In this document: positions 27,001-38,441 of the stretch, in pieces
Position numbering within the stretch: position 1 is the first letter of the stretch
Layout: the number at the start of each line of letters is the position of its first letter
Assembly (NCBI GenBank): GCA_034509425.1
Contig: JAVTVJ010000070.1
Span: 3,100,001-3,164,000 of the forward strand
Reading direction: 5' to 3'
Length of the DNA stretch: 64,000 nt
Origin: Eopsaltria australis
Lineage: Eukaryota; Chordata; Aves; Passeriformes; Petroicidae
Translations under genes and position numbers: made by a program
Notes under the pieces: generated by a model
What the model was told of the DNA's origin: nothing
Databases searched by the model: none
What the model saw: only the letters and a program-made list of their open reading frames with translations

Positions 27001-30000
27001 ATCCTCGCATACCTGTCTTTCTCCCCACACTGATCTTCTTTCACAACTCACAGTTAGTGCTTCTAAAGTCCTTCCCCTAACTCCATGTGATGTAAGGAGC
27101 TCTTTCTGAGGAAGGGACATGTTTGTCACTGATGGAAGAGGAAGTGAGGCTCTTCCAGGATGTGTGCCACAGTGGGATACCGTGACAACTTCTTTCTGTT
27201 GATGTTTCAGCAGACCCCACATCAAGCTGTTTTCTCACCTTTGGACAATTGCTACAAAGTAAACGTGAAGGGGAGTGGCTGCTGGGAGCAGGGCCCACCT
27301 GGCTCTCACCACCTGGAGACCCAAACCCCTCACTATTTTGACCTGAGTGTCCTGAAAGCGGAACAAATGCAGGAGAGAAGTTTGATAGTGCATCTATCAC
27401 ATTTAGTCCAAGAATGTAAAACATTTGGGGTATGTGAGCTACAGAGTAAATCAGGCTGTGGATGTTTCAAGTCTAATGGCGACACATCCAGCACTGTTTA
27501 ATCAGCTAAATCCTGGGCTGTGGAACACTTCCATGTATAGCAATGCTGTTATAACACTGCAGTCATGGGCAGCATGGCACTCATTCATTATTGTGTTACA
27601 GCTGCCCTTATTTTAAAGGGCCTGATCCAAGACCCACTGCAATCTCACTGACTTCAGAGTGCTGTGGATCTAACCATAAAGCAGAGATTTTCAGCATTCC
27701 TCCGTAACAAAGCGAAAACAAAGGAACAATTTTTTGGCCGCTGTTTCTCCTCATCTCTGGATTTTTGCCTGTTCTTCCCCACCCAGGCAGCTCTGTTTGT
27801 TTTTCCCCACCCAGGTCTCTGCATCTCCAGTCTCATTGTCTCTTCTCAGCTCACTCACTCTGCCAGCTCTGACACCTGATGTAGCCTTCGGTCTGCTTTG
27901 GCTGCCACCTCCCAGCTCTCTTTCACCCTCATAACTTTGAAAAGGGTATGAAGTTATGTTATAAAGTTAAGCACTTGCTGCCATAACCTTGTGTTGTAAA
28001 GGTCCAGGGAAGTTTTAGAACATTCTCAATGAGATAACATCCAATGTTATTCTCAGAGATCGTAAAGATCGGGAGAGAGGTTGTGGGAACCTCTATGGAA
28101 GATTTTTGAGGAGGTTAGACAAACAATCATCAGAGACAGCCTAAGTATAGTAGTTCAGATTCATAGACTAGTAAGGAACTAGAGAATTCTTTGATAAGCA
28201 TTTTAAAAATGGCTACAAAATTTCCACAAAAACTTTTTTTGTGCCTGCTGTCTTCTGCAAAACTCCCACAAAAAGACAGAATACTGCCCATTTACAGAGC
28301 ACAAATCCAAGTATCTCTGTCCACTGACATCAGTATAAAGCCTCCTGCTGTCATTTACCAAGCTCAGACTTTTATTTGGGCCTGAATCAAAGAACTGAAA
28401 TCAACTTTTAATTCATTTTGTCCAGTTTAGTCATTTGCATTGCAGAGATATCTGCTCATGTTTCTCTTTGCATTCACCAGCTTTGAATAATTGTTACAGG
28501 AAGAGCACAGGGCAGGATTTTCTTGCTAATTTACCAGAGATATAAGGTAGCAACTCTCTGCCAATGAAAATGTGGCTATTTTAAGAGCAGATGAAGATAC
28601 GGTCCACGAGGGGCATCTGGCTGTATGATTAGGCCTGAAAAAAAAAATAAAATAAGGTAAGGACAGATGTAAACAAATACTATTTTTCCATAATTTTTGT
28701 TGAAGTAAATTTGCAGTGATAAAAAATTATTGGAAGAAAAAACCCAACATTCATCATTTAAAAATGTGGTGGCCATGTAAGATTCAGAAAAAGCATTTTC
28801 TAAATTTTCTTTTTTTAGTTCCTTGAAATTCAAAATGGTAGCAGAAGAATTAACTGGTGTTCCATGAGTGAAACATATACAGCTGACATTAAGGTCAGAA
28901 TTTGACAATTAACTGTGGCAATTTTCTATTGTTGTTTTGTTTTACAAGCAAAATGACCCAGTAATGAAATTTCTCAATTCTAATCTAATCCTCCCCAATA
29001 TCTACAGCAAACAGTAGCCCCAGTGTAAAGATTTACAGCTACAGTTATGTCTCTGCTTTGTTCTTGAGCATGTATTTACTTCTGCCCATTTGCTTTCTGA
29101 AATTCTCTCTCATTTGTCATCTGAAGAACTCCATTTAAAAGGAAAACAGGCTTCAGACATGAAACACAGCTACATTCCTGAAACATGAGATGAACAACCT
29201 TTAATTCATGCAACCTTTCATTTACAGTAATGTTTAATGGATGGGCTGGTTTCATTATGGACAATGCCTCTCCCTGTCATTAGCCTGCAGAAAGGTCTAA
29301 AACTCTTAAGCATTTAAAAGAGCTCTGTTTCAGGCTCTGTATTCCCTCCTCCCCGCCCTCCCCCACTCCCCATCACCCCTTCTGACTGCCCTTTTTCTAA
29401 GTGCATAATCTAAATGCTGTACTCTGCAAATTGCACTTATTGCTGGCTTCGAGCTTCGAAGAACCCTTCTGAACACTTTTTATACAAACCCTAACAAGGT
29501 CAAAGTTGGAAAAATCTCCGCTGGTGGACTTGGATCGCATGCGCTAGTGACCATTTATAACTAATATTAATGAATGGCAGATGACAGATGTTTATTGCCT
29601 AAGTAGAAATGTGCATTGCTAAACCAGAAGGATTTAGTTTAAATCCAGAGGAACTGACTTTATTTCTTGTATGGATGTGGGTGGTGGTAGGGAATGCCAG
29701 TGGGTGATCCAGCCCCTGCTACCTTTTAGTGTGAGCATGGAAACAATAACTTTGTAAAGAAGGATCCTGAGCTCTCTATTTAAAGTACGACATTTGGTCC
29801 TTCAAGACATTAATTGAAGTAAGGAGGGCTCTCTGCACACTTCGGCAGCTCTGATTTGCAGCAGTAGTGGGCTTTATCCATAGATTCTAAAGCACCAATA
29901 TTAAGGAACTCTTACCTCTGTTTTACACTTGTGGAACCTGAGGAAGTCATATAAAGATGGTATTATAAAGAAAAAAGTCTTTGTCACTGAGACAAAGGAT

Positions 30001-33000
30001 CACATTCCCAGACACAGTATATTTTTTGTTGCTGGATTTTTTTCCACAGTGTTCTAAAATTAAACTAAAGCTATGATGCATAAGTCTCTCAAGTTTAAAT
30101 GCAACACAATGGAAGATGTAACATGGAGATGGAAGAGTCTCTGTGAATACCTGTGAATACTTAAGGCTGATGGAATCTCTGGTTTCTATCTGAAAGGAAC
30201 TCACTCTTTCACAGCACAGAAATTAACTTCCTGGACATAGAGACATCTTGGGTAGCATTTTCAAAACTGCAAGAACAATTCTAATAATTTTTTTTAACTT
30301 CTTAGAGTTTCTGGTTGAGATTGGAGTAAGATTCTATTTGTTCTGGGTCCTTGGACAAAGCATCTGGCTCCTTATAGCATCTTGCTACAGGATATGTGAA
30401 CCAACTATTTACTGTTTTCTTGCCCCTGGGATTTCTACGCTTCTGCATTACACTGTCTGTAAACTGTTCCTGAGTATGCCATTCCAGACCCTTGAAAAAT
30501 AATATTTGGTTTAGTGGCTAGAGGGTTGGTCTCAGGTCTTACAAAAGAGTGCCAAAGGAGTTGCAAACAAAAGCAGGTGGTGCTCTAGTCTGTAGAAATA
30601 GTAAGCAGTTTCTCCTTTGGGCTGAAGCAAAAGTTCTTGGAGCAGGCAGGAAAGTGATCAGTTACTCAGTTTGAAAGAGAAGTGTGAACATATTTGGTGA
30701 CTGATGTACAGTGGGCTTCTTCACCTGGAGGCAGGAAGCAGCTGGAGAAAGAGGCTGTTGTCCCAGTTTTTTCCCAGAGAGGCTGGAGAGGATCCTGACT
30801 TGCTGCAATACATTGTTGTACTGAAAATATCACTTGCTGAACTTTTGCTTCAGGTTCCTTAGAACCTTTCATGCATTCCAACAATTCAGCTCCTGTAACC
30901 AGCCCAGCTATATGGGCTGCACACACACCACAGGAACACCAAGGGATATTACCAATTTACCAGCACTGCTGTAACACTCCTAAGGCACCAGCCAAGTAGG
31001 AAAATAAAACTTGCAAGTTGTGCTGAATGGCCATTGTGCACTGCTGGCAGGAACTGTGTGAGACAGGACACAGGGTAGATCTCCTGGTGGAGGTGGATCA
31101 GGGGTTACAGACCTTCCTTAGCACTTGGGGGTGCCCTGTCATGAGAGGCTGCACTCTCATCTCAGTGAGGGCTGTATCTCCTCCAGCCTTTGGGCCGTGC
31201 GTCCTCGCTCACGTCCATCTCAAGAGCATGGCAGCCAGTTTGTGAAGTATCCCAAGTGAAGTGGGCTCCAGTGATGCATTGTCACATGGCAAAATCATTC
31301 TTCACATTCCACTTCCAGCTACTCATAAAGCTGGCTGCTCACTTCAGTGTGCAAAGCTGTGTTACTACAAAAAGCTCTAAATGCACAGTTCATCCTCAGA
31401 GGGATTTAAAAAGAATAAACTTATCACATTCTTGGGAAAAAAAAAAAAAAGAAAAGAAGGCAAGACAGCCTGGATAAAATTCACATGAACAATTCCTATC
31501 TGTGATTCATGTTAAACTGAAGACTTATGGGCAATGTTAAAATATTTGTATTCAAGTTCCTTTTGTGAATATCCACCATGACCCCTACTTAGAAATATTT
31601 TTTTTAATATTTTATAGGCATTAATTTTCCAAAGAAATGGAAAATACCAGATTGCCAAAATCATCACATTTCCCAGAAACTTGCTGATTTCAATTAAGTC
31701 CCAGTGGAAAGTGGGCAGGTTTTTGAAACAACCTTGCCTTTGTGTTAGGTTTCTGCCTAGTGTCCTTCCAGCTTGTCCATCAGGTTGGCCTCTGGCAACC
31801 CACCCGGCAGGCTGACAAAGACTCAACAGCCTGAAAACCTGAGTCCCTTTGGCAACTTAGTCCAAGATTCCCAAGCTTCCTCAGGCTAAATTCTGAATCT
31901 TTTTGGTATATAAATTCCCTGAGCCTTTTTCAGAAACAGCCCAAGAGTCTTGGTGATTCCAGTGTCCTTTTCCATAAGTTTCTCTCCAACCAGTAAACTG
32001 CCAGGTATTCTTTCAATAGGTGAGAAAAATTCTTCAGAAACATATGGAGATGGCCAAAGTGAAATAATCTCATGTCACCCTTTTTGAGAGGGAACCTTTG
32101 AAGTCTCTGATCTGTATGAAATTTAGAAGCCTGACCTGTCATTTTAATCAACGTGAAAATGTGTCTGGAAATATTGGCACTACTCAGAGAGGGGAGGATG
32201 GATGCTTTGGCCAACTGAAATAGTACCCACACACTGGAGACACACAACAGAAAGAGACAGTCAATTTTCAACACCTGGATTTTAAAAGTATCCTTGAAAG
32301 CAAATTTTCCCTTCATTTACACCAAACACCAACCTTGGTGACCTCCGTGTGTTTCAGCAAGTACAACACAGAGGTCAGAATTGGGCCTCCGGTGGGTTTA
32401 AGTAATAACAGGCTGCCTCTGTGCTGATGGTTGTGCTGAGAGCATCCATCAGGAGCTGCTGTCCCCCTGCATGTTACCTGCTGCTGACAGGTTGATCCAG
32501 CTGGCCTGGGGTGCACAGGGACTCCTGTCTACCTGTCAGCACAGGTGTCAGCACAGGTGTCACCCCAGGCAGAAATGCAAACAAACAATGCTCAGAGTGG
32601 AGGGGACAAGTGAACCGTGCCAAGCGGGGCCAGAGGTACATCCTGTTGACTCCTCATCTTCCTTTACCTTCCTGGCATATCAAAAAACTTAAGAAAATGT
32701 AAGGAGGAGACTCCAGGGGGAGCATATACCATATCCAGGGGCACCAATACCATGAATGACAGATGGAAGAGGCCCAGGCTCCCTGGTTCTGGCGTGTAGT
32801 ACCAGGGCTGGTACTACAGTACTGCTGGCCTGATTCAAGTGTTGGAGTTGGCAATTGCAAATGCCTCCAGGATCTGTACTCAATCACCAGTATAGCCCAG
32901 CTCTGAGCCATGGCTGCTAATGGAAAAAGGCTTTCCTCGGGATGCACCCAGACATTGGGGTCATATAAGTATCACCTGAATTATCAGGTTCCATTGAGGC

Positions 33001-34601
33001 AATCAGTTTAAGGAAAGCCACGGAAAACATCTTTTTTCGCTTACCCCTCCCTTCAGAGCACACTGAGCACAAATTTGAGTGCTAAAGAAACATGTTTCTT
33101 TGTGGGTTTTCTCCATTTTACTATTGAACTAGAAAGAGTTTAAATGTCTGCTGAGGCACTACCATCTGTCTCTTATCATGTATAACTTTTCTTGATTATT
33201 TCTAGAGCAGCAGACTAAACATGCAGCTCTGACATAATGCAGCATCACATTTTTATTTCTGGTTTGTTCAAAAGCCTGCACCAGCTGAAATAAGTCTCTA
33301 AAAAGGACTATATTTATGACCTCAATCCAAGCTAATGGGAGGGCTTGGATTATTGGTGACTATAAGGAAAACAAGCTATTAGAGATTTCTCTCAATATCC
33401 TGATCCTCTAACAACAGGGTAAGGGCTTTTGGTACCAATCACTACTATTCCAAATCTGTGTACTGGTTCCTGATTCCCTTAGTCTTAAAAGGCCTATCAA
33501 GTGGATTTGGACACTCATGGACCTTTTTTCCTCTTTCAGGAGAGCTGTAAAAACCCAATCCCATTCAGAAGTCATCATTAAAAGTCTCAAAGGAAGAAAA
33601 TGCCATTTTCCTAAATACCAGCAGGATCTATGTCACTTCCTGTCCTAAGGAATGGGAAGTGATTTTCTGGTCTCCTTAATTGCCATTACTTTCCTGTCTT
33701 TGGAAGCTGTGTTCAGACTTTATAAGCTGTGGGTTCTTATAAGATGAAAACTGTTATGTAATTACAAAATTGGTGTTGTTAGCACATTAGTCCTGATTAA
33801 AACAAGACTTCTAACAAATTCCCTTAGTCCCAACAGAAAAGCATGAAGGGAATAAATCCCCACAAGCGCTTGTTTGAAGAGGCAGCAGTAAATGTCTTCA
33901 CAAACAGCAAACAGAACTCATTATAGGAATCCTCCTCCTCTGGTTGCTTCTTTGACTGGAGGACATTCTATTTTCAGGCACTGGCAGTGTCTTTTCTATG
34001 GCACAGGAAAGGCACATCCAACCAGTTTCTATTGCAAGAGATCATCACAAGCCAGGGACTTTCCATAAGCCTTGCTTATGACCTTCATGAGTGTAGAAGT
34101 GTCATTTCCCAGCCATTCACAGAAGAAATGGTATCTCCTGACTTCCCATACACCTAACAGGATACAACTTTCTCCTTATCGCCTACAGCAGTAAAAAACC
34201 CAAGATCTCCTGTCTTGGTGTAACTAATCAGCCTCCTCCCATTCCTCTCTGCCTGCTTTATGCAAACGGCTGTGGTGCAGGCCTGAGCTATTTCTGTATT
34301 TGGAAACAACATTCTCATTCCTGCTAATGTGCCTCTTTCAGCATTGCTCTTGCAAGGACAAGCTAGCACACACAATGTAAATAAGAACATTTTTCAAGTG
34401 AATGCAACTCAGTAGTCCAGATCCTATTTTCAGAGGCAAATGAAGGTCAAGGATCCTCATACAAAGACATCTAATGTCTACATCTAGAGAAGTATTTCCA
34501 TTCTTAAGAGGAGATAGGACATGTAACTACAAGTTAGTCACCAAGTCCCATAATACAGTTGCTCAACTATAAATATTGATAGCTTCTGAGGTATAGCATT
34601 A

Positions 34602-35440
34602 TCATAGAATCACAAGGTGGTCTGGATTAGAATGGGGCTTAAAGAGCATCTAATTCCAACTCCCTGCCATGGGCATGGACACCCTCCACTAGACCAAATT
34701 TTTGAAGCTCCATCCAACATTGCCTTGAACACTTCCAGGGATGGGGCAACCATCCAGTTTCTCTGGGTAGCCAGTTCTAGAATTTCTTCCTAAGATCTAA
34801 CCTAAACCTACCGTCTTTCATTTTAAAGACATTCTTCCTTGTCCTGTCACTACCTGCCTTTGTCAGAAGCCCCCTTCCATTTTTCTTGTAGGCTCCCTTT
34901 AGGTACTGGAAGGCTGCAATTAGGTCACACCAAAGCCATCTCTTTTCCAGGCTGAACAATCCCAATTCTCTCAGTCTTTCCTCATAGGACAGGGGCTCCA
35001 TCCTTCTAATCATCCTGGTGTCCCTCCCCTGGACTTGTTCCAACAAGTCAGTGTTCTTCCTGTGCCTGGGAACCCAGAGCTGGATGCAGTAGTCCAGCTC
35101 CCCAGGTGGGATCTTACAAGATCTTACAAGATCTTACAAGATCTTACAAGAGTGGAGGGGTGGAATCCCCTCCCTGGCCCTGCTGGCCATGCTGCTTTGG
35201 ATGCAGCCCAAGACACGCTTGGCTTTCTAAGCTGCAGGACCACATTGCTGGGTCATGCCCAGCCTCATCCAGCAGCACCCCCAAGCCTTTCTCAGCAGTG
35301 CTGCTCTCCATCTGTTCACCCCCCAGCCTGAACAGACACTGCGAGTAGTCCTGACCCAGGTGCAGCTCTTTGTGCTTGGTCTGGTTAAACCTCATGAGAT
35401 TCCCATGGGCCCACTTTTTGAGCTTGTGCAGGTATCTTGC
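34602..35440 (-). mobile_element. CR1 LINE 3' fragment, antisense (about 0.84 kb)
   Basis: Read on the + strand this is the reverse complement of a CR1 3' end. It starts at the terminal 'tcatagaatcaca' element and continues through 'ctccctgccatgggcatgga', 'cttgaacacttccagggatg' and 'aggctgaacaatcccaattc', ending around 'cccatgggcccactttttga'. The minus strand encodes a CR1 C-terminal peptide (MLEQVQGRDTRMIRRMEPLS, then EERLRELGLFSLEKRWL). The copy is diverged, 5'-truncated and non-functional. It contains a perfect four-unit 10-bp tandem repeat at 35111-35150. Confidence 0.92.
35111..35150. repeat. Perfect 4 x 10-bp tandem repeat inside the CR1
   Basis: The unit atcttacaag occurs exactly four times. 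The corresponding place in CR1 elements normally has a single copy of a similar segment, so this is a local expansion after insertion. Because the copies are identical, the expansion is probably young or still variable. Confidence 0.9.
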
Positions 35441-37571
35441 AATATCTAAGATCACCACATAGAACTATGGATATGACACATGCCTGAAGATCTGTACCCA
35501 TCTGGACTGGTATGGGAAACCAGGTAGGCTGTCATGATGCATCTCACCAGCAGAAGAACATAGCTTTGGCCACGTTACTTGCTCATTGGATGTATTTGGA
35601 CCTTAGCTCCATTAAAATTTTTACCTATACTCTCTTCAGCATTTGGAACATCTTTGCAGTAAGGCAGGCCAGGAAACGCACTAAGTTGTGTAGCATCTAG
35701 ATTGTTCTGAAGTTGTTGACCCTCACACTGTGGTTACCCGGAAATCTAGTGATTACAAAATAGGGCCACATTAGCTAAGGAAAAAAAAAAAGACTGCTGT
35801 GAAAAAAGTTATGCAGTTATGCTGTTTAAACTTCAAAAAGACATACCAGATGAATCAGCCACTTGTGGCTTGGGAATGAGAGGAGAAAGTCCATTGCATC
35901 ACTGGGCAGCCGGGGGTTTGGAAGATTGTTATCTTGGCAAGTAGTGCAAGTACATGCTACAGGCTATGTTCCAGAAAAAAAATGTGTCACTTTTCTTGAA
36001 AATGAGAATGATCTGCTCATTTGTATAATATGGCATGACTGTATTGTTGACAGAGCTAGAGTAAGGGAGTTCAGAGCCTGGGGCATGCTCCTCTTCCTGG
36101 TTTCTTAGCTCAGCATGGTTTCTTTGCGTCATGCCGTTGTTGTCCAGGCCATGCCATGAGGAAAGCGTGACAGACTTTTAGTTCAAGAGAACTAAAAATG
36201 CCTCTGAGAAGGGCGTGGACAGGTGGGAAGGAGAGCAACACAGTGTGGTGGCACTTAACCCTCAGGTTTTGTCCCTGTACGTCATGGGGTGCAGAGGGAT
36301 TGGGGCACTGGTACTGCAGCACCAGTGCTGACAGTGCTTCAGTAGCCAGGAAAGTGCCAAGAGGTCAGACAAGGCTGTGAGGGGTGTGAAGGAACACTGT
36401 GGCACGTTACAGCAGTGGCTTGTGGTCTTTTATTACAGCTCTTCAGCTTATTACAGTGTAGTGGGGAGGCTTTGTGGTCCGTGGTGACAGTCATAGTAGA
36501 AGCAGCAGGACCCTTCCAGAGAGGGGCCTATTACATCAGTGCCTGCAATCCCAACAGGAGCAGTTCCATGACTCCTCTTTGCCCCTTCTGCTCTCCCACA
36601 GTAAATTTCTTCATGGGAGTGATGAAAGAAATACAATCATCACAAATGTCTGATGCCAGAGTCTCATCCCTCTGGGATCTCCCTGTAACACTTCCCTCCC
36701 CATCAAAGTGAAGCAATTTGCACAATCAGATTTTATGTCTTCCTATGGTGTTTTGGGATTTCAGCACCCAAATCCCCTGCAATAATTACAGCTGAATATA
36801 ATAGGTGGGACTAAGTGACAATGTATAAAGCAGATGAAATCTGTCACCTGTGGTAGTTAATCCACATCAGCCATGATTTTCTAAGTAACTGTCTGTCACA
36901 TAGTGCTCGAGTACCAAAGCCTCCCAAGTCATGGCCAATGCTTCCTCCCCGTAATCCATAAAATACAGTTATATATCCAGTGGAAATACCACATCTGATG
37001 AGATAATGCAAAGGCTTCTCTGAAATACCCTGGCTTGTTTAAATAGATGTATTCAGACATGGATTGCATAAATACAGACACAGGAATTTCTAGGACCTGG
37101 GGGCATAAAATATATTAACAAGGACTCAGCACCTTGAATCTGATTAGACATGTAATTACATTGCTACCCAAACTAATTTCATGTCTGCATTTAATTTGAA
37201 CTTCTGTACTTCTCAAAATTATAGCAAGTCTCTAGATTTTCTTTAATACAGGAATTTGCTATTATTAGAAGCAGCAAAGTATCTCCTGTGTACCAAAATC
37301 TCACAGTGTCTGCAGATAAATTCTTTCAGTATAGTTGTCTGTACAAAGCTTTGGTTCCAACATAAAAGCTATTTTAGCACCAAATAATTACGTTATTGTA
37401 ATATATATTGCAAGTATTACATTTGTAATACAATAGCTCTAATACAGAGTCTCAGAGAAGTATTAGACTCTCATAAATACTTCTCTGATATTATATATAC
37501 TGTCTTCACAAGCAAAACATTCTGATGGAAAATGGTTCATTATCTCCAGTCTAAAAATACTTACCCTATTT

Positions 37572-37589
37572 AAAAAAAAAAAAAAAAAA
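37572..37589. repeat. Poly-A tract (18 A)
   Basis: An uninterrupted A18 run stands at the left edge of the intron-4 CpG island. On its plus-strand side it precedes, rather than follows, the GC-rich block, so it does not look like the tail of a retrocopy represented by that block. Confidence 0.85.
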
Positions 37590-37621
37590 GTGAACGGTTT
37601 TATTGAAACTGTAAGAGGAAA

Positions 37622-37900
37622 TAAACGTTAGTAACGTTAGTGCATTACGGTAAGAATTCCGTGACCCACCGGGAAAGTTCACGGGTAGGCAAAATAAAGC
37701 AAAGGCAGACGGTAGAGCGGCAGGAAGGGCAAGGGCGGGAGCCCGAGGACACGACCGGAGGGGACGGAGAAGGGAACCTGCGGCTGCGGGAGCCGCCCCC
37801 GCCCCGCGCCCCGAGCCCCGCCTGGCGCGGAACCGCAGCGCCCCTGCGCGGGCGGCACCGGCACTGCAGCGCAGCCCGGGGAACAGGCAGCGACATGCAG
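37622..37900. promoter_or_regulatory. Isolated CpG island within RSPO3 intron 4
   Basis: In AT-rich intron sequence there is a sharply bounded GC-rich block. By hand count, 37681-37900 holds about 26 CpG dinucleotides in 220 nt and is roughly 70% GC. It includes GC-box-like runs such as ccgcccccgccccgcgcccc. Such islands are typical of promoters. Plausible donors exist on both strands: CG|GTAAGA on + at about 37649-37654, and CCG|GTGGGT on - at about 37666-37674. No protein was recognised: open frames on both strands here are low-complexity Arg/Pro/Gly/Ala. It may be an alternative RSPO3 promoter, an antisense or intronic non-coding RNA promoter, an orphan island, or a GC-rich repeat I do not know. 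Confidence 0.6.
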
Positions 37901-38104
37901 AGAGGAACACATACCTACACATGCATAAAATGTTACAGGCTTCAGCCCGGGAGATCTTTCTAACAAGAACATTCTCCCTAAATGAAATTGAAATCCCAGG
38001 AGAATATATTCCTCCAGGTCATGTTATTGCATTGTTTACTTCTTTGCTGAGTTCCAGGTTTAATAATGGCCTTGCCTTGTCATCTTCTTCAAAGGCAAAG
38101 TAGG

Positions 38105-38441
38105 TCATAGAAATACAGAATGGTTTGGATTGGAAGGGGCCTTTAAAGATCATCTCCTTCCAGCACTCCTGCTGTGGGCAGGAACACCTTCCACAAGACC
38201 AGGTTGCTCAAAGCCCCACCCAAACTGGCCACAAACACTTACAGGGATGGGGCATTCACAGCTTCCATGGACAACTTGTTTCAGTGTCTCACCACCCTCA
38301 CAATAAAGAATTTCCTCCTAACATCTAATCTGAATCTCTTCTCTTAGTTTAAAACCTCTCCCCCTTGTCCTATCACTATCTGTCCATATGAAGAATCTTC
38401 CCTCATTTTTTATAAGCTCTCTTTAAGTACTGAAAAGCCAT
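38105..38441 (-). mobile_element. CR1 LINE 3' fragment, antisense (about 0.34 kb)
   Basis: The reverse complement of a CR1 3' end starts at 'tcatagaaatacagaatgg' and runs through 'tggattggaaggggcct', 'agaccaggttgctcaaagcc', 'agggatggggcattcacagc' and 'ctcaccaccctcacaataaag'. It stops in the 'cttgtcctatcactatctg' to 'gtactgaaaagccatctctt' segment. It is short and 5'-truncated, and the right edge is approximate. It is a second antisense copy about 2.7 kb beyond the previous one, with the CpG island between them. Confidence 0.92.

Noticed and set aside
26617..27450. Cluster of overlapping open frames (up to 138 codons) in several frames on both strands
   Set aside because: All are mutually overlapping, Ser/Thr/Leu/His rich and without domains. 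The segment is simply a little richer in GC.
37566..37963. CpG-island block considered as a processed retrogene
   Set aside because: The A18 run is on the wrong side for a plus-strand retrocopy, and the minus-strand AATAAA is followed by T rather than A. No target duplication or recognisable protein was found.
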